In this document: positions 1 through 8,690 of the stretch, piece by piece
Layout of the letters: every line of letters begins with the position of its first letter
Numbering within the stretch: position 1 is the stretch's first letter
NCBI RefSeq assembly: GCF_049856295.1
Contig: NZ_JBNDMZ010000001.1
Coordinates: forward strand, 186,001 to 250,000
Origin: JB111 sp049856295
Lineage (GTDB): Bacteria > Actinomycetota > Actinomycetes > Actinomycetales > Actinomycetaceae
Reading direction: 5' to 3'
DNA: 64,000 bases
The notes under the pieces: model-generated
Seen by the model: the letters and a program-made list of their open reading frames with translations, nothing else
Databases searched by the model: none
What the model was told of the DNA's origin: nothing
Made by a program: the position numbers and the translations under genes

Positions 1-254
1 TTGCGGGTGATGAACTCCCCGACCCCGTCGAGGTCCGCCGGCAGGTCGTCGGCGCCGATGCCCAGCTCGACGTCGACGGTCGCCGCGAACAGGTCCTCCT
101 TCGACCCGAAGCTGCGGATGACGACGGCGGGGTCGACCCCGGCGCGCGTGGCGATCGCCCGGATCGTCGCGCGGTCGTACCCCTGCTCGGCGAAGAGCTC
201 CCGCGCGGCGGCGCGGATCCTCTCGCGGTTCTCCTCGGCGGTGCGGCGGGCCAT
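1..254 (-). CDS. TetR-family transcriptional repressor, C-terminus outside the window
   Basis: The minus strand from an ATG at 254 encodes 84 residues before the window edge. The opening (MARRTAEENRERIRAAAREL, then FAEQGYDRATIRAIATRAGV) is the TetR N-terminal helix-turn-helix: the helix from about residue 6, the turn around ATIRAIATRAGVD (residues 29-41) and the conserved continuation with FGSKEDLF. The ligand-binding C-terminal part is missing because the window ends, not because the gene is broken. A -10 box TACGAT lies exactly 6 bases before the ATG, so the mRNA is probably leaderless. The gene is divergent from an ABC exporter pair and the shared gap holds two matching palindromes, so it most likely represses itself and the exporter. 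The inducer is unknown. Confidence 0.9.
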   Translation of the reverse strand, partial: MARRTAEENRERIRAAARELFAEQGYDRATIRAIATRAGVDPAVVIRSFGSKEDLFAATVDVELGIGADDLPADLDGVGEFITR

Positions 255-268
255 GCCCCGATCGTACG

Positions 269-282
269 TCAACGCGTGTTGA
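269..282. promoter_or_regulatory. Likely TetR operator 1
   Basis: TCAACGCGTGTTGA is an imperfect 14-bp palindrome (arms TCAAC/GTTGA). It sits immediately upstream of the -10 box of the tetR gene and overlaps the -35 box (279-284) of the divergent exporter promoter. It matches operator 2 at 312-325 in 11 of 14 positions. Binding by the adjacent TetR protein is inferred. Confidence 0.7.
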
Positions 283-307
283 CCGAACGCGGCCCCGCGA
301 GTACGTT
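279..307 (+). promoter_or_regulatory. Sigma-70-type promoter of the ABC exporter operon
   Basis: TTGACC (279-284) and TACGTT (302-307) are separated by 17 bases, a near-consensus housekeeping promoter. It is flanked by the two palindromic operators, with operator 1 on the -35 box and operator 2 just after the -10 box over the expected start site, an ideal layout for repression. Confidence 0.65.
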
Positions 308-309
308 CG

Positions 310-327
310 GATCAACAAGTGTTGATC
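310..327. promoter_or_regulatory. Likely TetR operator 2
   Basis: GATCAACA-AG-TGTTGATC is a perfect inverted repeat with 8-bp arms and a 2-bp centre. It lies just downstream of the -10 box of the exporter promoter and shares the TCAAC/GTTGA core with operator 1. Confidence 0.75.
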
Positions 328-342
328 AATGGGAGGTGCGCG

Positions 343-1203
343 ATGGGCAGGCACGTGGAACGCGGGGACGCGGGGCCGCCGCGCGGAGGTGCGGCGGACG
401 ACGGGCCTGCGGACGAGAGAGCGGCGGACGCGGGAGCGGCGCGCGGTCCGGGAGCTCCCGCAGGATCAAGACACGGGCGGCCGGCGCCGGGCGACGTCGT
501 CGTCGAGGCCCGAGGCGTCTCGGTGACCAGGGGCGGCCGCGAGGTGCTGCGCGGGATCGACCTCGAGCTGCGCGCCGGCGAGATTCTCGGCCTGCTCGGC
601 CCCTCGGGCGGCGGGAAGTCCACCCTCATGCGGGCGGTCGTCGGGGTCCAGCGGCGAGTCGCGGGGCACCTGACCGTGCTCGGCCGGCCCGCCGGGAGCG
701 CCGCCGTGCGGGGGCGGGTCGGCTACGTCACCCAGGCGCCGTCCGTCTACGACGACATCACGGCGGGGGAGAACCTCGCGTTCTTCGCGTCGGTGCTGGG
801 CGTGGGCCAGGGCGCCGTCGAGCGGGCGCTCGCGGCCGTCGACCTCACCGGCGCGGCCGAGCAGGTCGTCGGTTCGATGTCCGGCGGCCAGCGCGGCCGG
901 GTCTCACTCGCCACGGCGCTGCTCGCCGACCCACCGGTCCTCGTCCTCGACGAACCGACCGTCGGGCTGGACCCCGTGCTGCGCCGCTCGCTGTGGGGAA
1001 CCTTCCGGGAGCTCGCGGCCGTGGGCGCCGGCGTCCTCGTCTCGAGCCACGTGATGGACGAGGCGGAGCGGTGCGACCGTATCGCCCTCGTCCGCGAGGG
1101 TCGCCTGCTCGCGACCGGGACCCCCGCCGACCTCCTCGAGCGCACGGGCACCCGGTCGGTCGAGGACGCCTTCCTCGCGCTCGTCGAGGAGGCGGCGGCA
1201 TGA
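343..1203 (+). CDS. ABC exporter, ATP-binding subunit
   Basis: This 286-residue ABC ATPase shows Walker A GPSGGGKS (86-93), the signature MSGGQRGR (179-186) and Walker B VLVLDEP (199-205), followed by the switch His in SSHVMDEAE. It energises the membrane protein encoded next, with which it overlaps by ATGA. The ATG at 343 is chosen because GGGAGG (331-336) is correctly spaced, whereas an upstream in-frame GTG at 319 lies inside the operator. The first 50 residues are a low-complexity Ala/Gly/Arg extension not typical of the family. The class resembles drug/antibiotic exporters of the CcmA/DrrA type. The substrate is not deducible, but the TetR control suggests an inducible efflux system. Confidence 0.92.
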   Translation: MGRHVERGDAGPPRGGAADDGPADERAADAGAARGPGAPAGSRHGRPAPGDVVVEARGVSVTRGGREVLRGIDLELRAGEILGLLGPSGGGKSTLMRAVVGVQRRVAGHLTVLGRPAGSAAVRGRVGYVTQAPSVYDDITAGENLAFFASVLGVGQGAVERALAAVDLTGAAEQVVGSMSGGQRGRVSLATALLADPPVLVLDEPTVGLDPVLRRSLWGTFRELAAVGAGVLVSSHVMDEAERCDRIALVREGRLLATGTPADLLERTGTRSVEDAFLALVEEAAA

Positions 1204-1949
1204 CACCGAGGACCACGTTCGCCGTCGCCCGCCGGGTGCTCGCCCAGCTGCGGCGCGACCCGCGCACGGTCGCCCTCATGCTGCTCGTCCCGTGCCTCCT
1301 GCTCACCCTCCTGTGGTGGGTGTTCGGCGAGGTCGGGGACGGGACCACCTTCCAGCGCCTCGGTCCGGCCCTCATCGCGATCATGCCGTTCGTCGTCATG
1401 TTCGTCGTCACGTCGGTGACGATGCTGCGCGAGCGCACCGCCGGCACCCTCGAACGCCTTCTCGCCATGCCCACGGGCCGCGGCGACCTCCTCCTCGGTT
1501 ACGCGGTCGCGTTCCTCACCGTCTGCGTCGTCCAGGCCGGGCTCGTCATCGCGCTGTCGGTGGGGCTCCTCGGGCTCGACGTCGGCGGACCGCTCTGGGC
1601 GCTCGTCGTCGTCGCGCTCGTCGACGCCTTTCTCGGCACCGCGCTCGGGCTGTCCGTCTCCGCGTTCGCGCGCACCGAGTTCCAGGCCGTCCAGTTCATG
1701 CCGGCGCTCATCTTCCCGCAGATGCTGCTGTGCGGGCTGTTCGTGCCGCGCGACGCGATGCCGCGGGCCGCGGAGCTGGTCTCCGACGTCCTGCCGATGT
1801 CCTACGCGGTGGACGCGATGAACGGGGTGCGTTCGGGCACGTCGGGCGCGGTCGCCGAGGGCACGTGGGCCGACCTCGCGGTGGTCGGGGGCTTCGCCGT
1901 CGTCGTCCTCCTGCTCGGCACGCTGACGCTCCGCAGGCGAACGGACTGA
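1200..1949 (+). CDS. ABC-2-type exporter permease
   Basis: A 249-residue membrane protein with about six hydrophobic segments, the first near residues 23-40 (VALMLLVPCLLLTLLWWVF). It carries the ABC-2 permease hallmark around MLRERTAGTLERLLAMP, the conserved coupling region of DrrB-like permeases, and FPQMLLCGLFVPRDAMP near residue 170. It starts inside the stop of the ATPase gene (ATGA), so translation is coupled and the two form one exporter. The family exports drugs or lipids from the cytoplasm. The cargo here is unknown. Confidence 0.9.
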   Translation: MTPRTTFAVARRVLAQLRRDPRTVALMLLVPCLLLTLLWWVFGEVGDGTTFQRLGPALIAIMPFVVMFVVTSVTMLRERTAGTLERLLAMPTGRGDLLLGYAVAFLTVCVVQAGLVIALSVGLLGLDVGGPLWALVVVALVDAFLGTALGLSVSAFARTEFQAVQFMPALIFPQMLLCGLFVPRDAMPRAAELVSDVLPMSYAVDAMNGVRSGTSGAVAEGTWADLAVVGGFAVVVLLLGTLTLRRRTD

Positions 1950-1980
1950 GGTCGGGCGCGGAGAGTGGGAGGATGACCCC

Positions 1981-3666
1981 GTGAGCAATCCCCATCCTGA
2001 GCTGTCCACGCCCCCCGCCCTCGCGAAGGGCACCATGCGCATCGTGCCCCTGGGCGGGCTCGGCGAGGTCGGCCGCAACATGACCGTCTTCGAGTACGAC
2101 GGCAAGCTGCTGATCGTCGACTGCGGCGTCCTGTTCCCCGAGGAGCACCAGCCCGGCGTCGACGTCATCCTCCCGGACTTCGGCTACATCGAGGACCGGA
2201 TGGACGACGTCGTGGGCGTGGTCCTCACGCACGGCCACGAGGACCACATCGGCGCCGTGCCCTACCTCCTGCGCCTGCGCAAGGACATCCCGCTGCTCGG
2301 CTCGCGCCTCACGCTGGCCTTCATCGAGGCCAAGCTGCGCGAGCACCGCCTCACGCCGGTCCTCGAGGTCGTCGCCGAGGACGAGCGGGTGACCAAGGGC
2401 CCGTTCGACCTCGAGTTCGTCGCCGTCAACCACTCGATCCCCGACGCGCTGGCCGTGATGATCCGCACCGGCGCCGGCTCCGTCCTGCACACCGGCGACT
2501 TCAAGATGGACCAGCTCCCGCTCGACGGTCGGATCACCGACCTGCGCGCCTTCGCGCGGCTCGGGACCGAGGGCGTCGACCTGTTCATGACGGACTCGAC
2601 GAACGCCGAGGTCCCTGGGTTCACCGCCAACGAGCGGGACATCGGCGGCGTGCTCGACCAGGTGTTCGGGCAGGCCGAGGGCCAGATCGTCGTGGCCTCG
2701 TTCGCCAGCCACGTCCACCGCGTCCAGCAGGTCCTCGACGCCGCCGCCCTCCACCGCCGCAAGGTCGCCCTCATCGGCCGCTCGATGGTGCGCAACATGG
2801 GCATCGCCGCCGACCTCGGCTACCTCACGGTCCCGCCCGGGGTGCTCATCGACCAGAAGAACATCGACTCGATCCCGCCGCAGGACCGCGTGCTCATGGC
2901 CACGGGGTCGCAGGGCGAGCCGATGGCGGCCCTGTCCCGGATCGCCAACCGCAACCACAAGGTCGACGTCGGTCCCGGCGACACCGTGATCTTCGCGTCC
3001 TCCCTCATCCCGGGCAACGAGAACTCCGTGTTCCGGGTGATCAACGGGCTCATGCGCCTCGGAGCGAAGGTCGTCCACCAGTCCAACGCCAAGGTGCACG
3101 TCTCCGGGCACGCCTCCGCCGGCGAGCTCCTGTACTGCTACAACATCGTGCGGCCGAAGAACGTCATGCCCGTGCACGGCGAGATCCGCCACCTCGTGGC
3201 CAACGGGGCGCTCGCCGTCCGCACCGGGCTGCCCGCCGAGCGGGTCGTGCTCGCCGAGGACGGCGTCGTGGTCGACCTCGCCGACGGGCGCGCGCGGATC
3301 GCCGGCGCCGTCGAGTGTGGGTACGTCTACGTCGACGGCAGCTCGGTCGGTGAGGTCACCGAGACCGAGCTCAAGGACCGGCGCATCCTCGGCGAGGAGG
3401 GCTTCATCTCGATCTTCGCCGTCGTCGACCGCCAGCACGGCACCGTGGTCGCCGGGCCGGACATCGAGGCGCGCGGCATGGCCGAGGACGCCGGCGTGTT
3501 CGACGACATCCTCCCCGACGTCACGGCCGCCCTCGAGGAGGTCGCCGGCCGCGGGAACGCCGACACGCACCAGATGCAGCAGGCCATGCGCCGCGTGGTG
3601 GGCCGCTGGGCGTCGCGCCGCCTGCGCCGCTCGCCGATGATCCTGCCGACGGTCGTCGAGGTCTGA
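1981..3666 (+). CDS. rnj: Ribonuclease J
   Basis: This 561-residue protein is a metallo-beta-lactamase/beta-CASP nuclease that matures and degrades RNA (5'-3' exonuclease and endonuclease). The zinc-binding motif HGHEDHIG is at residues 84-91. Other family hallmarks are the opening MRIVPLGGLGEVGRNM, the HTGDFKMDQ segment, and the late PVHGEIRHL histidine motif. The length is normal. The GTG start at 1981 is preceded by GAGGAT six bases upstream and by GGGAGG, so either leaderless or SD-driven initiation is possible. A strong hairpin follows the stop. In many actinobacteria rnj sits beside dapA and ftsK, and ftsK follows here after a TetR/aminotransferase pair. Confidence 0.97.
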   Translation: MSNPHPELSTPPALAKGTMRIVPLGGLGEVGRNMTVFEYDGKLLIVDCGVLFPEEHQPGVDVILPDFGYIEDRMDDVVGVVLTHGHEDHIGAVPYLLRLRKDIPLLGSRLTLAFIEAKLREHRLTPVLEVVAEDERVTKGPFDLEFVAVNHSIPDALAVMIRTGAGSVLHTGDFKMDQLPLDGRITDLRAFARLGTEGVDLFMTDSTNAEVPGFTANERDIGGVLDQVFGQAEGQIVVASFASHVHRVQQVLDAAALHRRKVALIGRSMVRNMGIAADLGYLTVPPGVLIDQKNIDSIPPQDRVLMATGSQGEPMAALSRIANRNHKVDVGPGDTVIFASSLIPGNENSVFRVINGLMRLGAKVVHQSNAKVHVSGHASAGELLYCYNIVRPKNVMPVHGEIRHLVANGALAVRTGLPAERVVLAEDGVVVDLADGRARIAGAVECGYVYVDGSSVGEVTETELKDRRILGEEGFISIFAVVDRQHGTVVAGPDIEARGMAEDAGVFDDILPDVTAALEEVAGRGNADTHQMQQAMRRVVGRWASRRLRRSPMILPTVVEV

Positions 3667-3673
3667 GCCGCCG

Positions 3674-3700
3674 CGTCGGGGCCCGTCTCGGGCCCCGACG
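3674..3700 (+). terminator. Hairpin terminator after RNase J
   Basis: CGTCGGGGCCCG and CGGGCCCCGACG form a perfect 12-bp stem around a TCT loop, 7 bases after the rnj stop. There is no T-run, as is common for GC-rich actinobacterial terminators. Confidence 0.7.
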
Positions 3701-3717
3701 ACGAAGGGCCGGGTTCA

Positions 3718-3803
3718 TCGAGATTGCGGTTGGGGCCCCAACCGCAATCTCGACGAGCACCAACCGCAATCTCGACGAGCACCAACCGCAATCTCGACGA
3801 CGA
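3718..3803. repeat. 36-bp perfect palindrome followed by 22-bp direct repeats
   Basis: Positions 3718-3753 are a perfect 36-bp palindrome with 18-bp arms (core GGTTGGGGCCCCAACC). Its right arm is the first of three direct copies of CCAACCGCAATCTCGACGA, spaced 22 bp (starting 3738, 3760 and 3782), joined by GCA. The region lies between the convergent ends of rnj and the aminotransferase gene and codes for nothing recognisable. It could be a bidirectional terminator, a dispersed intergenic repeat or a protein-binding array. Confidence 0.75.
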
Positions 3804-3812
3804 GCGGGGCTG

Positions 3813-5018
3813 TCAGCGCGGCAGGCAGGCCGTCGCGATGCGGTCGACGATCTCGGTGAGGATCGCCTCGCTGGTGGCCAGGGTGAGCCGGACGTGGCCG
3901 GCCGCGGCGACGCCGAAGCTCGGACCGTCGCCCGGCAGCACTCCGTGCTCGCGCAGCCGGAGGGCGGGGGAGTCGCCGAGGCCGTAGGCGCGCAGGTCGA
4001 CCCACCCGAGGTAGGTGCCCTCGGCCGGGGCGACGACGGCCTCGGGCAGCCGCTCGGCGACGAGCCGGGCGAGCAGGTCGTGCCGCGAGTCGATCGTCGC
4101 GTTGAGGCCGGCGAGCCAGTCGTCGGCGTCGGTGTAGGCCGCGGTCACCGCGAGGACGCCCGGCGTCGAGCACTCCTTGGGCAGGTGCGCCGCGTGGGTG
4201 TCCCATCCGCGCGCCGCCTCGGGGGTCGAGGCGATCAGCTGGGCGCACCTCAGCCCCGGCAGGTTGAACGACTTCGACGCCGAGGTGGCCGTCACCGAGT
4301 GCGCCGCCGCCACGGGGGAGAGGCTCGCGTACGGGACGTGCACGTGACCGGGGCGCACGAGCGAGGCGTGGATCTCGTCCGCGAACACCGTCGCGCCGCT
4401 CCTGTCGACGACCTCGGCCAGCGCCTCGAGCTCGGCGCGCGTGTGCACGCGGCCGGTCGGGTTCTGGGGGTTGCACAGGACGAACAGGTCGCCGGGCCTG
4501 AGCGTGGCCCAGATCGCGTCGAGGTCGAGGACGTGGCTCGCCCCGTCGCGGGTCATCGGGACCTCGACCAGCTCGACGTCCCGCCGCTCGGCGACGGCGA
4601 AGAACATCGGGTAGGCGGGCGTGGGCAGCACGACGCGGGCGCCGGCGGGCAGGCGCCGGATGAGCTCGTGCATCGCGGACAGGACGTCGGGCAGCAGGCG
4701 GACCTGGTCGGGGTCGATCTCGACGCCGTGCTGGCGCGTGCGGAAGGCCGCGGTCGCCTCGACGCAGTCGGCGATGAGCCCGGGCGAGAGGTAGCCGAAC
4801 AGCTGGGCGTCCACCGCCCGGTGCAGGGCCTCGACGACCGCCGGGGCCGTGCCGAGGTCGGACTCGGCGATGAACGAGCCGTACGCCTCGGCGTCCGGCT
4901 GCCACGAGACGCGTCCGCGCAGCGCCCGCAGCGCGGCGACCTCGGCGGCGTGCCCGGCGGTGGCCGCGTCGTTCGTCGTCGTCGGGCTCGTCCCGGCGGT
5001 CGTCCGTCCCACAGTCAC
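3813..5018 (-). CDS. PLP-dependent aminotransferase / cystathionine beta-lyase, MalY/PatB type
   Basis: A 401-residue fold-type I PLP enzyme. The PLP-binding lysine is in SASKSFN (about residue 256), preceded by the conserved ADEIHASL Asp segment and NPQNPTGR, all characteristic of the MalY/PatB branch (C-S lyase or aminotransferase). The carboxylate-binding arginine is in HVRLTLATS near the C-terminus. The first 20 residues are a variable extension. The GTG at 5018 is 10 bases after the stop of the upstream tetR gene on the same strand, so the two are an operon and the regulator probably controls this enzyme. MalY-type enzymes cleave cystathionine and in E. coli also affect maltose regulation. 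The exact substrate is uncertain. Confidence 0.9.
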   Translation of the reverse strand: MTVGRTTAGTSPTTTNDAATAGHAAEVAALRALRGRVSWQPDAEAYGSFIAESDLGTAPAVVEALHRAVDAQLFGYLSPGLIADCVEATAAFRTRQHGVEIDPDQVRLLPDVLSAMHELIRRLPAGARVVLPTPAYPMFFAVAERRDVELVEVPMTRDGASHVLDLDAIWATLRPGDLFVLCNPQNPTGRVHTRAELEALAEVVDRSGATVFADEIHASLVRPGHVHVPYASLSPVAAAHSVTATSASKSFNLPGLRCAQLIASTPEAARGWDTHAAHLPKECSTPGVLAVTAAYTDADDWLAGLNATIDSRHDLLARLVAERLPEAVVAPAEGTYLGWVDLRAYGLGDSPALRLREHGVLPGDGPSFGVAAAGHVRLTLATSEAILTEIVDRIATACLPR

Positions 5019-5028
5019 GCGTCACTCC

Positions 5029-5607
5029 TCATCGGTCGGCCAACGGTGCGATGGTGTCGAGCGCACGCTCGAACCTCGCCACATTGTCCTCCTCGCTGCC
5101 GATGATCACCCGGTCGATCTCGAACATGACCAGACCGTGGACGAACGCGCAGACGGTGACCGCGGTCTCGAAGACCTCGTCCTTCGGCGCGTCCGGCGGG
5201 CTGAGCCGGCGCACGGCACGCAGGGTCGAGCGCAGACCGTTGACGCCGGACAGGTCGAGGTCGCCGCGCCGGGCCGCCACCACGCCGAACGCCCGGTACA
5301 TGTGCGGCATGTCGAGGGCCGCGCGCCGGTAGGCGAGAAAGAGCTCCCGGATGTCCTCGCGGGGGTCGTCGTGGACGGGCCGGGCCTCGATGTGCGCCCG
5401 GAACTCCTCGAGCCCCCGCGCCGCCACCTCCTCGATGAGGCTGTCGCGCGAGCCGAACAGGGCGTACACGCCCGCCGTCGTCGTGCCCGCCTGGGCCGCC
5501 ACCGCGCGGATCGAGACCGCGAGCTCGCCGCCCTCCGACAACGCTCGCCCGGCGGCCTCGAGCAGGTCGTTCCGGAGCGCGTCGTCGTAGGGGCGTGGCC
5601 GAGGCAT
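5029..5607 (-). CDS. TetR-family regulator with WHG-type C-terminal domain
   Basis: 192 residues. The N-terminal TetR helix-turn-helix is clear (residues 8-55; SIRAVAAQAGTTTAGVYALFGSRDSLI). The rest, with MPHMYRAFGVV and FETAVTVCAFVHGLVMFE, fits the WHG/TetR_C_33-like dimerisation domain. The ATG at 5607 is chosen because a -10 box TACCCT lies exactly 6 bases upstream on this strand, giving a leaderless mRNA. The reading frame stays open far upstream through ftsK, but that part is antisense. It is the first gene of an operon with the MalY-type aminotransferase. No palindromic operator was recognised near the start. Confidence 0.9.
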   Translation of the reverse strand: MPRPRPYDDALRNDLLEAAGRALSEGGELAVSIRAVAAQAGTTTAGVYALFGSRDSLIEEVAARGLEEFRAHIEARPVHDDPREDIRELFLAYRRAALDMPHMYRAFGVVAARRGDLDLSGVNGLRSTLRAVRRLSPPDAPKDEVFETAVTVCAFVHGLVMFEIDRVIIGSEEDNVARFERALDTIAPLADR

Positions 5608-5764
5608 GGACGCAGGGTAGGTCGGTGGGCGCCGGCGCGCGGGCCGACCGGGCGGGGAGGTCGATCCGTGCACGCGGGCGCCGGGAGCAGGAACGGTGTG
5701 ATCCGGGGCGGCCCGGCGCGCATCTCTCGGGCCCCGCGCGTTCCGGCGGCTATCGTGGCCCCCG

Positions 5765-8662
5765 ATGGCTACCCGTGCGACTTCCCCCTCACGGCCGGCC
5801 CCGGCGGCACGCGGTGCGTCCTCCTCGCCGGCGCGTCCCACGCGCCCGCGCGGCGGTGCATCCGGCTCGAAGGGGTCGGCGAGCTCGTCGCGCGGCGGCG
5901 GCAACGACAAGAGACCGACCGGCAAGGGAGGCGGCGTGCGAGGCACCGACGACGGCTCGTCGGGCGGACGCGGCTCGCGCGGCAGCATCCCGTCGGGGTT
6001 CCGCAACGACGCCATCGCCCTCGGCCTGCTGGCGCTCGCGATCGTCATCGCCCTGCGCGAGTGGTTCGGCCTCTCCGGCCTCGCGGGCGTCCTCATCCAC
6101 CACGCGGTGGCCGGCCTGGTCGGGGTGCTCGGCCGGCTCGTGCCGATCGTCCTCGTCGTCCTCGCCGTGCAGCTGTGGCGGGAGGACCCCGAGGATCCCG
6201 ACGACGACGTGCGACCCCACGTCATCATCGGCGTGACGATCCTCGGGCTCGCCGTGGCTGCCTGCATCCACATCTTCGCCGGCTCGCCGTCCCCGATGGA
6301 CGCGTTCTCCGACGTCGAGGACGCCGGGGGGCTCGTGGGCTGGGTGCTCGGCACGCCGCTCAACGCGCTGCTCTCCCCGTGGGGCGCGATCCCTGTCCTC
6401 GTGCTGTTCGGCCTGTTCGGGGCGCTCGTGCTCACCGGGACGCCGATCCGCGCGCTGCCCGAGAAGGCCCGGCGCGCCGGCGCCTGGATCTCGGGCCACA
6501 CCCCGGCGGTCCGCCGCGGCGCCGAGGACGGGGACGACGACGAGGAACCCGGCTCCGGACCGCGCGGACGTCGCAAGGGGCGCGGCGCCGACCGCACCGA
6601 GATGCTCGACCGGTACGCCGGTGACGACGCCTTCGACCAGGCGGCCGAGGTCGGGCCCGGTCCCGCCGCCGGTCGCGGCCGGGGGACGGCTGCCGGGCGA
6701 GGTTCCGGGGCTGCGGCAGGGAGCGACGCCGGGTACGACGACGAGGCAGACACCGCACCCCGCCGCGCGAACGCCCGCCGCGTGCGCCGGCCCAGCCCGC
6801 ACGACGTGGCCGTGGCCGCCTCCGAGCCGACCGGCGCCGCGGACCCCGCCGCCGACGCCGAGGGCGTGACGACCGCCGCCGGGCTCGCGGCGCGCGGCGG
6901 CGCGGGTGCGGCCGGTGCCGCCGGAGCGGGCGGCGACGGTGCGGACGCCGACGGCCCCGAGGCACCGCCGACCCGCACCCTGCCCGCGAGCGGCGAGCAG
7001 CTCACCCTGCCCGACGGCGACTACGAGCTCCCCGAGGAGTCCCTCCTCGAGCAGGGCCCGCCCCACAAGGTCCGCTCCGCGGCCAACGATCAGGTCGTCG
7101 ACGCGCTCACGCAGGTGCTCGACGAGTTCGGCGTCGACGCCTCCGTCACCGGGTTCTCCCGGGGGCCGACGGTCACGCGGTACGTGCTCGAGCTCGGCCC
7201 CGGCGTCAAGGTCGAGCGCATCACCGCGCTGTCCCGCAACATCGCCTACGCCGTGGCCAGCGCCGACGTCCGGATCCTCTCGCCGATCCCCGGCAAGTCC
7301 GCGATCGGCGTCGAGATCCCCAACACCGACCGTGAGTCCGTCGCCCTGGGCGACGTGCTCCGTTCCGCGGTCGCGCGGGCGAGCGACCACCCGCTGATCG
7401 TCGGCGTCGGCAAGGACGTCGAGGGCGGCTACGTGGTCGCGAACCTCGCGAAGATGCCGCACATGCTCGTGGCCGGTGCCACCGGGTCCGGCAAGTCGAG
7501 CTTCATCAACTCGATGATCACCTCGGTGATGATGCGCGCGACGCCGGAGCAGGTCCGCCTCGTCCTGGTGGACCCCAAGCGGGTCGAGCTGACGATCTAC
7601 GAGGGCATCCCGCACCTCGTCACCCCGATCATCACCAACCCGAAGAAGGCCGCCGAGGCCCTCGAGTGGGTCGTGCGCGAGATGGACATGCGCTACGACG
7701 ACCTCTCGACATACGGGTACAAGCACATCGACGACTTCAACGCGGCCGTGCGCGCCGGCAAGGTGAACCCGCCGCCCGGGAGCGAGCGGGTCGTCTCGCC
7801 CTACCCGTACCTGCTGGTCGTCGTCGACGAGCTGGCGGACCTCATGATGGTCGCCCCGCGCGACGTCGAGGCCTCGATCCAGCGGATCACCCAGCTCGCG
7901 CGCGCCGCCGGCATCCACCTCGTGCTCGCCACGCAGCGGCCGAGCGTCGACGTCGTCACCGGACTCATCAAGGCCAACGTGCCCAGCCGCCTCGCGTTCG
8001 CCACGTCCTCGCTCGCCGACTCCCGCGTGGTCCTCGACCAGCCGGGCGCCGAGAAGCTCATCGGCCAGGGCGACGCCCTGTTCCTGCCCATGGGCGCGAG
8101 CAAGACGATGCGCGTCCAGGGGTCGTGGGTGGGCGAGAGCGAGATCCACCAGGTCGTCGAGCACGTGAAGTCCCAGGCGGACCCCGTCTTCCGCGAGGAC
8201 GTCACCGCGCCGGTGGCCAAGAAGCAGGTCGACGAGGACATCGGCGACGACCTCGACCTGCTCCTCCAGGCCGCCGAGCTCGTGGTGACCAGCCAGTTCG
8301 GGTCGACCTCGATGCTCCAGCGCAAGCTGCGCGTCGGGTTCGCCAAGGCCGGGCGCCTCATGGACCTGCTCGAGTCGCGCGAGATCGTCGGCCCCTCCGA
8401 GGGGTCCAAGGCCCGCGACGTCCTCGTCCAGCCCGACGACCTGCCCGGGACTCTTGCCATGCTCCGCGGGGAGGACGCGCCCGCCCCGCAGGGTGGGGGT
8501 GCCGGCGAGGTCGGCGTGGCCGGCGGCGGTGACGTCCCGTTCGACGCGGCCGCTGCGGCGGGCGAGGGGCAGACCGAGGTCGTGGCGCCTCCGCGGTGGG
8601 ACGACTACGGCGACGACGAGGGGTCCGGCGAGGACGCCTGGGAGCTGACCGACCGGCGCTGA
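5765..8662 (+). CDS. ftsK: DNA translocase FtsK (SpoIIIE family)
   Basis: This 965-residue septal DNA pump couples chromosome segregation to division. Four to five N-terminal membrane helices lie at about 85-235. A low-complexity acidic/Gly-Ala linker follows (about 250-405), then the alpha/beta motor with Walker A GATGSGKS (571-578), Walker B LLVVVDELADLMM and the LATQRPSVDVVTG segment. The C-terminal gamma winged helix (about 835-905) would read oriented KOPS/SRS-like sequences. The first 80 residues are rich in Ser, Ala, Gly and Arg. A TATCGT -10-like box is 8 bases before the ATG, so a very short leader is likely. No terminator was seen after the gene. Confidence 0.96.
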   Translation: MATRATSPSRPAPAARGASSSPARPTRPRGGASGSKGSASSSRGGGNDKRPTGKGGGVRGTDDGSSGGRGSRGSIPSGFRNDAIALGLLALAIVIALREWFGLSGLAGVLIHHAVAGLVGVLGRLVPIVLVVLAVQLWREDPEDPDDDVRPHVIIGVTILGLAVAACIHIFAGSPSPMDAFSDVEDAGGLVGWVLGTPLNALLSPWGAIPVLVLFGLFGALVLTGTPIRALPEKARRAGAWISGHTPAVRRGAEDGDDDEEPGSGPRGRRKGRGADRTEMLDRYAGDDAFDQAAEVGPGPAAGRGRGTAAGRGSGAAAGSDAGYDDEADTAPRRANARRVRRPSPHDVAVAASEPTGAADPAADAEGVTTAAGLAARGGAGAAGAAGAGGDGADADGPEAPPTRTLPASGEQLTLPDGDYELPEESLLEQGPPHKVRSAANDQVVDALTQVLDEFGVDASVTGFSRGPTVTRYVLELGPGVKVERITALSRNIAYAVASADVRILSPIPGKSAIGVEIPNTDRESVALGDVLRSAVARASDHPLIVGVGKDVEGGYVVANLAKMPHMLVAGATGSGKSSFINSMITSVMMRATPEQVRLVLVDPKRVELTIYEGIPHLVTPIITNPKKAAEALEWVVREMDMRYDDLSTYGYKHIDDFNAAVRAGKVNPPPGSERVVSPYPYLLVVVDELADLMMVAPRDVEASIQRITQLARAAGIHLVLATQRPSVDVVTGLIKANVPSRLAFATSSLADSRVVLDQPGAEKLIGQGDALFLPMGASKTMRVQGSWVGESEIHQVVEHVKSQADPVFREDVTAPVAKKQVDEDIGDDLDLLLQAAELVVTSQFGSTSMLQRKLRVGFAKAGRLMDLLESREIVGPSEGSKARDVLVQPDDLPGTLAMLRGEDAPAPQGGGAGEVGVAGGGDVPFDAAAAAGEGQTEVVAPPRWDDYGDDEGSGEDAWELTDRR

Positions 8663-8690
8663 GCGGCTGCCGGGCGGTGCCCGGAGCGGC

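Noticed and set aside
3738..3803. CRISPR-like array of 22-bp spaced repeats
   Set aside because: Spacers are only 3-4 bases and identical, there are three copies, and no cas genes are nearby.
5608..7005. N-terminal extension of about 466 residues to the second TetR protein
   Set aside because: It overlaps ftsK antisense, and the TetR fold plus a TACCCT -10 box fix the start at 5607.
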